Assembly (NCBI GenBank): GCA_950295325.1
Contig: OX485807.1
Location: 37,356,440 to 37,420,439 of the forward strand
DNA length: 64,000 bases
Direction of reading: 5' to 3'
Origin: Polytrichum commune
Lineage: Eukaryota > Streptophyta > Polytrichopsida > Polytrichales > Polytrichaceae
Shown: positions 33,125 to 44,010 of the stretch, piece after piece
Layout: each line of letters starts with the position of its first letter
Position numbering within the stretch: position 1 is the stretch's first letter
Program-made: the position numbers and the translations under genes
Notes under the pieces: model-generated
What the model was told of the DNA's origin: nothing
The model's database searches: none
What the model saw: only the letters and a program-made list of their open reading frames with translations

Positions 33125-33471
33125 CTACACTAAATATGATTTTTAGTGTCATATGGTGTTTTATGTCACTATGGTAACTTTTTGGATGACGCTTCTTATA
33201 AATAAGTGAACAAATATTGTCATGGATGATGGATGAGTTCATCCATTAGCCAATACTCTACCTTCTCTTGTCAGCAACTTGTGATGAAAAATCCCTAGGT
33301 AAGTGACAGCAATTGCAACACTGTAAATCTATAATCCCCCCAAAAAATTAAAAGGAATGACAAAAAAATGTTGGGTTAACATTTAGTGTTGGTGACACTA
33401 ACCCGCAGTTTACAATTAGTATTGAGCAAGACAATTAGAACTGGCGACACTAAATATCATATCTAGTGTAG
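33125..33471. mobile_element. 347-bp MITE with 26-bp terminal inverted repeats
   Basis: The left end CTACACTAAATATGATTT (on to 33150) and the right end (33446-33471) are inverted copies differing at two positions. Internal sequence repeats the GTGACACTAA theme. The CACTACACTA outermost text hints at a CACTA-type relative. No coding capacity. Confidence 0.8.
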
Positions 33472-33743
33472 TTTTCTCTACTACTTCCTCTCTTTTCAAC
33501 CATCCTATCTTCATCATAAATACACATTCCACATTTTTTCAACCCTATCTTAGAACTAAGATTATTGTAATTTTAAACTCCAAGAATAAGAACAACCTTA
33601 ATGTTTTTGCACACGGTTTTGGAAATGACCAAAGTCACCCACCCGAGGAATGACTTGAACATACAGTCATATAGGAAGTTATAAGAAATTCAATTACCAA
33701 TTTGCATTGCATCACGACTATAGAGATGTAGCACATACTCCCA

Positions 33744-34166
33744 ACTTGCACACCATTCTGCCTAATAAGTATTTAAAGTGCGAAAGTAAGTTAGGCAGCC
33801 CATAAAATAATATTATGAAATTGGGCAAATTAAAAAACTAATTTAAAATAAGTCAAACATTCATTCATGTTTGCTTGTCTCATTCTCGTTTTTATGGCAA
33901 TGTGTCAACATGACTTTGTGGAGCAAATTCATGCTTATATTGTTTTTAGACCTTGAGTGAGATTGATGCCGTGCGAAGACACTGTTGCAGTTATTTGATG
34001 CTAGTATGTTGGATTCCAGTGAATGCCACTAGCATTATTATGATTTTAGACACTCTTTGAATGTTATTTTCTTTTCTTTTTGGACACTCAACGAAATTAA
34101 TTTCCTAGAAATTTAGACACCTTTCAAATTAACCATTTTATGCCCAAGCTGCTAGAGAGCTACAAT
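33744..34166 (+). repeat. Dispersed repeat R1, copy B
   Basis: Partner of 12807-13268, same orientation; it has a small extra segment near 33765-33795. Confidence 0.85.
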
Positions 34167-35086
34167 AAGTTTCCATTGATTTCCTCTACATCTTAAAATT
34201 TGAGTTCCAAATTCATGATCTTGTAACTAGAAATTAATCCACCTCCAAAACATTTGCATATAGAGATATTTACTTCATGACTACACATGCACGTGTTTTC
34301 AAGTCAATAAAGGAAGCCGAAATTGAATGATGGCTCCATACCATTATAAAACACCGGATTCTTTTGAAAGCAAGCATAAACATAGAGTCTCGTTGCCCGC
34401 AATCTAGTGCCACTACCTTTCACTAATGGGCTCATGAATGATGAGCCTTTGATACCTCCCGTGGAAGGGGAGTGGTGATTGCATATTAAGGATTGCATTG
34501 CGCTTTTCGAAAGCTTCAATCATGCGGAATCATAATGGTAATTGTTGAAACACTCTTTGAGGCTATTATTCTATCTTAATTCTTCATAATATTGGTACAT
34601 ATTGAATTGAATACCAATTGTAAACAAAGCGCAATCTACAATCGCATCATGCAATCGGCACTTTGAGAACTCGAACCGCTCAACGTGCTCAATATTACAC
34701 ATGATACGACGTCCAAAGAGTAGCCGATCCTTAAATGTAATCAATGTCGTGGGTTTTCGACATCCTATGATTTGGATATGATGAATGAAAATCAAAGTTG
34801 CTTTGCTATCTTACGTAGTTACATAGCCCGCCCCCTCCCCCCCAAATAAAGAACCAAAAAAATCATTTTTATTTAAAAAAAATTGACAATGTTGAGGGTT
34901 GGCTTCTTGTATCTCTTAATAAATGAGCCATCTTTCACTAGTCTGCAAATAATATTGTTCTAATTTATATAGTGTGAACCGATGTGTTTGTTTACAAAAA
35001 GGTGTCGCACATATCAATGTGTAAAATAGCCCACACAAGGCAATTTGGTATTGTCATCCGGCACCGCTATTGTCATTGTTATGTAT
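34167..35086. other. Stretch without recognisable genes
   Basis: Minus-strand frames of 71-74 codons at 34304-34795 show no domain. A C-rich tract lies at 34829-34844. Confidence 0.55.
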
Positions 35087-35236
35087 CACACATAACATTA
35101 CTCTGATGATGCGTTTTGTTCATGGGCCCAACAGTAGATTCGAGAATAACTCTGAATGTGGGACTCCCAATGCTACAGACTAACTTTGAAGTTAGGGCAG
35201 TTGAACACATCTCATCGACTGAGTAAAGTCATGCAC
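35087..35236. mobile_element. Diverged relative of the 15069 MITE
   Basis: The left end CACATAACATTACTCTGATGA and the right end (…GACTGAGTAAAGTCATGCAC) are imperfect inverted repeats matching the CATAACATTACTC ends at 15069-15174. Internal GGGCCC and ACTCCCAA words are shared. The element is about 45 bp longer than the first copy. Confidence 0.6.
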
Positions 35237-38124
35237 AAAACCAATTGGCAAAAGATTATTAGGGTGCTCAATGTAAGATTTATTTTATGAAGTCGATCAG
35301 TGTCCCTCAATGTGATTGCCTTGTCCATGTGTCATCAATGTGCATGACGTCGTGCCAATTCGTCATGGTCACACCTTCACTAATATATTGGGTGAATTTA
35401 ATGCATGCAAAGTATCATGCCACTTGTGGTTTTGTTGGTGAGGCACATTAAAAAAATGCTCCACTCTACTTCTAAAGCATTTGACAATTGATGTGCTCCG
35501 TAACATTCTTTGGCCCTCTCACTATGCATCCTTTCTAGATGGGGTATGCATAATGAAAGGTTGGCAAATCACACTAATTCCCAGTCCCATGTTTATTCCT
35601 AGGTCGCAAACATGGACAACATGTCAGCCACCCAACGTGGGGCCCTCAGCAACATCCACCCAACTTGGTAGCCGGTCACAACACCAATTGTTGACATGGG
35701 CATGAATAGTTGATGACCACAAGATAATTTTGTATTGAGCATGTCTTATAAAACAATCCTAAGTGCCGAATACATTGATTATCCCAATCAAAGCACATTA
35801 CTATTCAGAGTTACGTAGTGCAATAACATCTTACCCAAGAGTTTGATTTCTATTAACAAAAGTTCAATAAGTTGTTTAGACATTATAGAACATAAATGAC
35901 ATTGCTTGGTAAAATATCACATTCTCCTTAAACAGTTATAACATTGCATAAACCCAAATAATAACACGCACTAATTGGGATCATCCGTGTAGCTATTAGT
36001 AATTCATTCTAAATACAACTCATTTTGTAAGGATGGCCCAGAGTAAAAGGGGCATTTATTCGAAGCATCGTAGTTTTTTTAGTCTTTGAATAATACTATT
36101 AGTATTCATCTCAAGCTTGCCAAGTTTTGTTGAGAAAAGCGAGCAGGAGTTGTCTCCAACACGACAATAAAAAATAAAGTCTTTGAGAAAAATACTAAAG
36201 GCTAGTTCTCACTTGAAACTATGCTTAGGTGACTTTCATAAGGGAACTTCCACCCCATAAAGCGCACACATGTTTTGGACCCGTTTTGGATAACCCATAA
36301 ACTCATGACCTATGCAATTTGGATATGATTAAAATGTGTAAAAACATGTCAAAGTGGGAAGTGGTCATGTTTTTGTTGTGTTGAGAGCTCATGTGAGGGT
36401 GTTGATTCCTATCAATAATTGTCACTTGAATGCAAACTTTGCATAAACATCGAAGATGTTTATTTTGGTAAAAGTGAAATAATTTTGATGCTCATGTGAA
36501 AACAATCTTCGTGCTCACATCGATTGTTCAATGTATTTAGGCATTCTTTGAGTTTTAAGGAATTATTTGCATATATGCCGTTAGAAATATCTGACAGTTT
36601 ACATTCTCCAGATGTAAGGTGGCTAGCCTATTGTGATTTGCACATTTTGGCATAAGAATTGGTGGAGGTGATCAACTATTGACTCGTTCCCATGTGGTGG
36701 ATCACACAAGCCTTTTGTTCAATTTCCATGTGAATTTCATCGGTCAAAGGTTTTTTGGGGGGGATACAACAAGGCATTTTCTTGTGCACCAGTTCCTTCA
36801 ATTCCTCTAATCTATAGATCTAAAGTTTCATTCATGGCCCACTTTTTCCCTCGACATAGCCTATCTCCCGTATTTCAAGATCCAATGGATCAATCCCATT
36901 TTAACTTCAAAACTTGTCCGTGAAAATTCCACAACCAACATTGAGTGAAATGCACTCAAAACAACCCTTTCATAGGCTTGGGAAGCTAAGGGTTAAACTA
37001 TACCCACACACCCATGACTTCACTGCTAAGCCGACATGCTCTTTTCATTGCTACCTTCATCTTAATAAAGCTCTAAGCCAAAAAGCGGCAATAACATGCA
37101 CCCAAAGATACTCTTCATTTAAGGTTGAGGTATCCATAGTCCACTAGGTCCATTCAACCGCTCACTAGGGTCATGTAATCAGTGTGTATGTTTGATAGAT
37201 TTCATGTGACGTTCAACCTCAAATCCAAAGTGTCACGTGATGTTTTCAAAAACAAAAATGAATGTCAATTGACATCTACATTTTATTCCAAAATGTCACC
37301 TCAATTTTTGGCTTACACAATATTTTAGAAATCTAATATTTTGAATAATAAAAAACAAACTTGATTTGTAACCAAAAAAAAACTATCAATCGAGCGTAAG
37401 TATCCTTCGGTCTCGCATGTTTCTCCAAATGTTTCTAGAGAGGCAGGGGAAGTGGAAAGCAACCACACAATCACAACTTCATAATTACACGTTAATTATC
37501 CCAACAGAACAATTCACTTTGGAACAAAGTGCACTACAATCAATCCTAACTGAAAGCATGCGTTGATCTTCGTGCCACTTCTGCGTCATTTTTGCAATAA
37601 GAAGCCTCTCCAGCTCCAAGAAAGCTCAAAGGGATTCAGATGCTTTCAACAAGGGAGCTTTGCGATTCAAAGGGAATTGCTCAAAACAACTTTGGTTGAA
37701 AGCAAGAAAAACTCACATTGGTTGGAAGCAAGAAAAAACTCATATGGAGTGGAGGATGTGCAAGCACCACGGTGATACAAACATTTGCCTCGCCATGTTC
37801 CTAGTTAGTCTCGCTCTCTGATCACCGTCTTAATTAGCTCCCGGTTACAAAGGAAATTGCAAGAGCAAAGTTGAACTTAAGTATGTGAGTGAGTGTAGGA
37901 AGTTCTCCTATTGTTATGGGTTATGTTTTCCGGATACTTGAGCTGCACTTTATAGTACTCAAGTAATACGTGTCATTTCAATTTCTAGTGTGTCAATTGA
38001 CGTGTGGTTTTTTTCTTCAAAAGTCACAGTACATGTCAATTTCTAGATTGTGCGTGTCAATTGACGTGCATTTTTTTTTTGTGCAAGTTTTTGCGTGTCA
38101 AAAGAGAAAAACTTGCAAAAACTT
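35237..38124. other. AT-rich stretch without recognisable genes
   Basis: Frames are all below 80 codons and without domains. CAATTGACGTG/GTGTCAATTGACG words recur at 37220-38090 (GTGTCAATTGACGTG at 37990 and 38055), perhaps a degenerate short repeat. Confidence 0.55.
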
Positions 38125-38490
38125 TGTCAAACATATACACTGCATGTAATGTCGACATGGATGAGATCTATATTTTTCAAGCAAACAAAGTTAAAGTTCA
38201 TGTGTTGGGAGTTGGGAGTTGGTGATTGATTACCCTCATAAGGGTTTTGACAACTGATGTAGCCAAAAATTAGCATTTAGATGAGCAGGTTTGGGTTAAC
38301 CTAATTGACTATGTGTTACCCTAAATTTACCGCTTCAAGATTTGCAGCAATTTCCATATTCATAAAATAAAAAACTAATTTTTTGGGCATTCTCCTTAGA
38401 CTTTGTATCTCTTCACAAGAAAAGTAATTCCATGCTATTACTCCTCCTAAACAAATGCAAACTCTCTTATTTTTATTGGTTATAGTAACC
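38125..38490 (+). repeat. Dispersed repeat R6, copy 1
   Basis: TGAGAT.TATATTTTT, GTGATTGATT, AAGGGTTTTGACAACT, TTAGCATTTAGATGAGC, GGGTTAAC, ATTCCTCCTAAACAA-type text and AACTCTCTTATTTT are shared with 54135-54535, same orientation. Probably an LTR or SINE-like family. Confidence 0.8.
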
Positions 38491-39964
38491 TTGACTATAT
38501 GTAGACATGTAAAGAACGCATGTGTGTCAAACATAACATGTGGGAGATGGGCACCACACTTTGGAGTAGCACATGCCTCATATCGAACAATCTTAGAACA
38601 ATCAACCTTTTGGATTTCAGAATTTCATAGATTGTTGACAACGTACACACCTCAAAATTGTTACTATACTAAGTAAAACATTACCCTACATAACACATCA
38701 ACACATGTACTTTCAAATAGACAAATATGACCATGGTTCGTTGGCCCCTAGAGTAGTTAGCATGTATGAAGAGCCTCTTCGCCCACATACCATGTACTTC
38801 TATAAGCTAGAGAACATCCATCGATAGGACATTTAACAAGAAGTCACGAAAATAGCGCTCACGGTGTCCTAGTAGTCATTGTTTGCTACCAAAGATTTGA
38901 GTCCTTCGTACCCCGGATATGGTTGGTGTTCTCATGGGCATTTGCCCTATGCCAACAAGGTGCCACATGTGTCTTTATCACGACACGTGGGCCACAACGC
39001 AAACAAGACACTTACACCTAAGAGTGAAGTGGCTCTTTTGCCCTTTAGTCGGTATCAACATTCTCCTTTGGTGCCTATTGGCCTTTGCCATCACAAATTG
39101 TGCAATGTACCTTTAGGAGATCGAGATGGCCAATTCCATGAACCTTTACCTACCGTGACCGGGATTGTAACAACTTCAATTTATTTTGATGATTAATTGG
39201 CTATAGATAGAAAGTTATTAATAGGATGGGCAAATTTACCAAAACCTAGAAATACATCCCATCTTTTGAAAACATGTGTTTTGCATGTGTTATCTTAATG
39301 ACATTAATATCTTGTTTCATTTTATCATGAATATGATAGAGTATGTTATAACGGTACTTAGAGAAACATGAAATGGTTATTGAACCTCTAGATTAAGATA
39401 AATTTTCTGCAAAAACCATATGTCATCATGTGTATTTATAATCCTAAGAAGAGTGAAAAAAACCCATTCTATCCAAAACATCGATCAAATAATAGCATTT
39501 TCCATATAGATGAATGGCTTATAGTAGTATGTGTTGGTGGATGCAACTAAATTTTGGAATAGTATTTTCAAGTTTGAAGGATTATACGTAACCAATTGAC
39601 AATTTGGTTCTTTGAATCATTGACATTGCATTAAATTCTATACATATGAGGCTTGACACATATGGGCTCATCTTATGTCCAAACATGAAGTGTATGCTAG
39701 TGGTCTAACTTTCTTGATAGAAGGACTTGAGCAAACCTAATTCCAAACACTAAGTGTTCAAAAGAGTAGGAAATTTTACTCTAAAGGGTAGAGGTGCGAT
39801 GAGAAAAATCTTGGCATGTGTAGAAAGTCTTAAAGTGAGGTAGTAATGGTTATTTCCATACACCACACACTCAATAAAGAGTGTCTTTAAACACCGTGGA
39901 GTAATACCCCAAACCAAATTTGTAGTTGTTTAGATCATTGTCCACCCATCCCAGACTGAACTGG
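38491..39964. other. Stretch without a recognised gene, with a 105-codon open frame
   Basis: A frame at 38879-39196 (plus) is rich in His, Pro and Ser and resembles nothing I know. It has no close start context or splice partner that I could find. Confidence 0.45.
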
Positions 39965-40053
39965 AAAATCGGATGTAGAGTAGTTCAGTTCAGTCTGGAA
40001 TTGCCCCACCCATTTGCAAAACGAATGAACTGAACTACTCTACATCCGATTTT
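39951..40053. repeat. Perfect 28-bp inverted repeat with a 33-nt loop, plus a competing 13-bp stem
   Basis: 39965-39992 is the exact reverse complement of 40026-40053 (arms begin AAAATCGGATGTAGAG). In addition CCAGACTGAACTG (39951-39963) is the exact complement of CAGTTCAGTCTGG (39986-39998), which overlaps the first stem's left arm. The two folds exclude each other. It could be a microMITE or a small-RNA precursor. Confidence 0.85.
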
Positions 40054-40932
40054 CACTGAATGTCCTGCAAAACTTAGTTGTTTTGCAATGGACAAGCTGC
40101 CCTGAACTATAGCGATGGAAGAATAAGACAAGCGAATCAATCTACCCGGAGAGAAAAATGGGGACACTGGTTTTGCCCTAACGTAAAGATGAAGGGATGT
40201 TTCAGGAGAGCAGAGTTTCTGTAACTCTCTTGATCCAATTAGACATGTGAAGAAATGGAGCTCAACAATGGAGAGCGAAGTTCATCCTCAGAGACCCAAA
40301 ACAAACGCAAGATAAGCGGTGATTCATGTCGGCAGTGAACTACAAAATTTCCTGCCTCTCACTGTCTCTCATATAACCTACATCTTAGAAAGGTTCTTGG
40401 CCAAACTTACCAGAACCCAAGTGCCGCAATGACCTGTGCCAACTCAGTCACCGAATCACAAGGTCGAAATTATGAGAGACCAAAAGAAGAGGCTGTTTAA
40501 AAACACTTCTATTGGCCATATCCCTACAAGTTCAAGATTACAGGAAAATTACCCAACATTATAGCGGAACTTAGAGAATTTAGTTTATATTACAAAAAAA
40601 AACCGGAAAGATGTGAACATGTAACTGGCTGGACTTGCAAACTCTAAAAATTCAGCAACCCAAAACTCTGCGAATCAAAGGGTCCAAAGAAATTGAGAAG
40701 TATTCTAGATCTAGAAAGACCAGGATGCAATTCAATCACACAACAGGAAGTTTAGAGCAAGCCCAGTCATTCCTAGATCTGCATCTGCATCCGGGATTGA
40801 AAAGTGGCCTCCCTCCAGGATGCAGATGCAGACCCAGGCAAGACTCCCACTCATCCTGGATCATTTTGGATTTCTTTTTAAATGATGGGTAATTTTTTGA
40901 AGGCATGAACATTTGTAAGTATGATTTTTACT
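40054..40932. other. Stretch without genes; R7 fragment and a GCATCT palindrome
   Basis: An R7 fragment (AAGTTCAAGATTACAGGAAAATTA ... GGAAAGATGTGAACATGTAACTGG) lies at 40505-40640. A perfect 15-bp inverted repeat TCTGCATCTGCATCC (40778-40792) pairs with 40818-40832. Confidence 0.7.
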
Positions 40933-41640
40933 GTGCACCCTAATCAACTGAAGCCGGTCACGGATCAAACCCTAAACCATGCTTCATTAGCAACAAAGAG
41001 TGTTTGTCGCACAAAATGTGGCAGAAGAAATTAGGATGTCAAGCATCGTAATTAATCACAAATACTGCAAATTGCGATTTCTCATACAACTGACTGATGA
41101 GTATGACAGAAAGCTTGGTTAAAGACTCATCGTCTTTGACGAAGCACTGCAAAAGTTGCACATGTTTCCCCCAAAATGTGAATAAATTGACTTGTGCACC
41201 CTAATCAACCTCAGTCGGTCACGGATCAAACCCTAAACCATGCTTAATTAGCAACAAAGAGTGCTTGTCGCACAAAATGTGGCAGAAGAAATTACGATGT
41301 CAAGCATCGTAATTAATCACAAATACCTCAAATTGCGATTTCTCATACAACTGACTGATGAGTATGACAGAAAGCTTGGTTAAAGACTCATCGTCTTTGA
41401 CGAAGCACTGCAAAGCTGCACAGGTTTCCCCCAAAATGTGAATAAATTGACTTGTGCACCCTAATCAACTGAAGCTGGTCATGGATCAAACTCTCAACCT
41501 AAACCGGATTATCTGTAAGTGTCATTTTCTGTAAGTATGAATTTTACTGTGCACCGGAATCAACCTCAGCCGGTCACGGATCAAACTCTCAACCTAAACC
41601 GGATCATCTGTAACTATCCGGTTAAACCTCAACCAATTAT
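40933..41640. repeat. Tandem duplication, unit about 260 bp, two full and two partial copies
   Basis: GTGCACCCTAATCAAC begins units at 40933, 41194 and 41454, spacing 261 and 260, and a shortened unit starts with GTGCACCGGAATCAAC at 41548. The two full units differ at only a handful of bases, e.g. CTGCAAATT against CTCAAATT, so the duplication is recent. Each contains a 7-bp dyad GATGAGT/ACTCATC. No coding capacity. Confidence 0.92.
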
Positions 41641-41782
41641 TTCTTAAACCACAATAAAGTTGTTTGTCTTTAGTTGATAGCAGGCTCCCTGCATAAATCG
41701 AGGAAATGCAGGGAGTTCTGCACCTCCTGGAAAGTTCTTCATCCACAGCGGTGTTATGCCAGGTTGAGTGGGGCACTTCCAT

Positions 41783-41840
41783 GCATCCGCATCTGCATCG
41801 CGGATGTAAAAGTGCAGATGCGGATGCGGATGCGGATGCA
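41783..41840. repeat. GCATCC/GGATGC foldback, second copy
   Basis: GCATCCGCATCTGC (41783-41796) is the exact complement of 41814-41827, followed by two more GGATGC units. The loop shares AAAAGTG with the palindrome at 40778-40832, so both are likely one small foldback family. Confidence 0.75.
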
Positions 41841-41884
41841 GGGTGAGTGGCCTTGCCCTTAGGGTTAGAGCCAAGAGCTATGGC

Positions 41885-43702
41885 CATGAACTGGTTGAGT
41901 GTCAGAAGTAACCAATTGAAGTTTAGGACTGGATGGAAAATTACTGGTCATTGTCGTGGATTGTTTTTCACATGGTTTCCCATTAGATCCCTAAACATGT
42001 CTTGAAAAGCAAGTACGTGGGTGGGGCAGGTGAATCTTGTTTAAACCGAACTGTGATGAACTTGAGTTTTGGGTTTCCCCTTTTTAATTCAGTTCAGTTC
42101 GATGGTGGTGATGCTCTTAAAGGACACAAAAGCCCCCTCCCCACATGACTTTAGACAAAACTAAGGGTAACCTCTAAAACATGCCAACTTTTTAGGCTAG
42201 ACTTCGTTGGCATACTAGGAGTCTTATTTTAGGCCTTTCAACATGTTTATGGGGTTTAGTGCCAATTGTATTTTAGGGTCATTTTAGACTCAGTTGATAT
42301 TTTAGTGTAGTTATTGCCACAGTGATCTTAAAGTGAACATGCGTCACCCAACCTTCTAAACAAGCCTTGCTCCTATCTATTTGCATCGTTGGTTTTACAC
42401 TTTGCATGCTCTATCTTATGGTTCACCCTTCGTAACTATCATCGTGTTTTTGTTGAAGCTCTACTTCAACTGTTGTTAGTTGAACTAAGGTGGGACCAAT
42501 CGTAGTGCAAGGAGCCTACATAATTGGCAAAGAAGGTGGGCATGTTTATAGGCTTTCAAGCTTGGCTTTAAAAAGTGGTTCTTATCCAATGTTGCATCCC
42601 TCACAACTAGGTCCAGCAATCCTTAGGAACGATGGTAGGGAAGGCCGCTATGTGAAGTCCCTCCCCTGACTAAAAACTTTACAGATAAAGTCAAGTGGGG
42701 AGAGGGACATATGACGAGTTGCAGTTTCTATGGTGTTTGTCGTTTGTAATTTTTGTGTGTTTGACTAGACCTTTGAGGGTTTGAGTGAAAGCCTAAAATT
42801 AAAGGTGGTTAGATTGATGAGTTATAGCAATTATATTTAATAATTTGAAGACAAGTGAGAAAATAGGTGAATGAAAACTAATAGTACATCCTTTTAAGGG
42901 CATACTGCTCCCTTAACCGTGTCTCTCATTCATGTCAATCTACAGCCACATCTCTTTTCATACATAACTTGTTGCAAACCAAATTGAATTGCGTGTAACA
43001 TCCGAACTGGAAAAAAGAAAAAGCATTCTCCATATGCTTAGCCACAAACATACACTAGTCCAAAAAACCACACAACCATGAACAAACAAGCATCATCCTC
43101 GTCCAAAACTTTATGACAAAACCAAGAGTGAGACCACGGGACCCCACAACTTGGAGAGGAGTGGCGTGCGGGACATATCCAAACACAAAACAACAAATGA
43201 CATTCCCCACTATTCAAACCATCATACATGCAAAGAATTTTGGTTTAATGAGTCGCCTTTCATCAAGAGTGCACAATTCTTCGAGTATCATATTCACACA
43301 ACCTAGCATGATGTGTTTGTTAACCCTAGAAATGATTGTCGGTTTTCTTTTTAAAAACGACTTAGGGCCCGGTGAAGCACGCCGAGCGCATATATCGTTT
43401 ACGATCATTTTTTCTTGACCTTGTCCTTTTTGGAAGGGGGGAGGGGGGCATTTAAAGCCCCTCCATTCATTTCGGGCTATGATCGTGTGGGACACCTTTC
43501 CCTGACCCTTCCTTCATAATTATTGTCCTATGGGACGGAGCTTGGCATGGCTTGGAGCTCCCTAGCATGGCAAAAGCTGCACACCCATCAATGCTCGGGT
43601 TTGATGGATGCCATTAATGTGTCCTTAGTTTAACAAATGTTATGGACAACGGATCTCTTATTATGTCGCAATAATGTTTTCCTTGCTTACTTTGAGGTAT
43701 GT
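41885..43702. other. Stretch without recognisable genes
   Basis: An R7 scrap is at 41885-41950 (AACTGGTTGAGTG..AGAAGTAACC). Overlapping frames on both strands at 43113-43495 (101 and 93 codons) show no domain; the plus text there is GC-richer and ends in G-rich runs at 43434-43448. Confidence 0.55.
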
Positions 43703-44010
43703 GGGTGTTATTCGGTTCGTTTTTCATGTTCTCCAACTTCTACTGATTAGATTTACACAATGGAGTTTGTGTTGCAATAGTAAATTTACAATAAAGCATC
43801 AATCAAAATCGAATTGAAAGTCAGATCTCCGTTTATTTATATATAGTTATTAGAAGTGCATGTTTGTCGATTACTTAACTGAATAAATATGTCCTCCCAA
43901 TTGTGTTCATTATTAAGTGTGGAGTAGTTTGTGAAATTTTAGAACATACTCCAATTTCTTTTAGACATGTGTTTTATGGTGTTTGTTTCTTTGATCCTCA
44001 CATGACCACA
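43703..44010 (+). repeat. Dispersed repeat R3, copy 2
   Basis: Matches 17190-17500 and, in its first part, 63873-64000: GAGGTATGTGGGTGTTATTC, CATGTTCTCCAACTTCTAC, CAATTGTGTTCATTATTAAG and GTGTTTTATGGTGTTTG. Confidence 0.78.

Noticed and set aside
38879-39196. 105-codon His/Pro/Ser-rich frame
   Set aside because: No recognisable family, an overlapping second frame of 65 codons is open, and there is no supporting gene structure.
41095-41160. CTGATGAG ... GAAA text in the 260-bp repeat, like a hammerhead ribozyme core
   Set aside because: The GAAA is misplaced by one base relative to a two-base stem II and the required flanking stems I and III cannot be formed convincingly.
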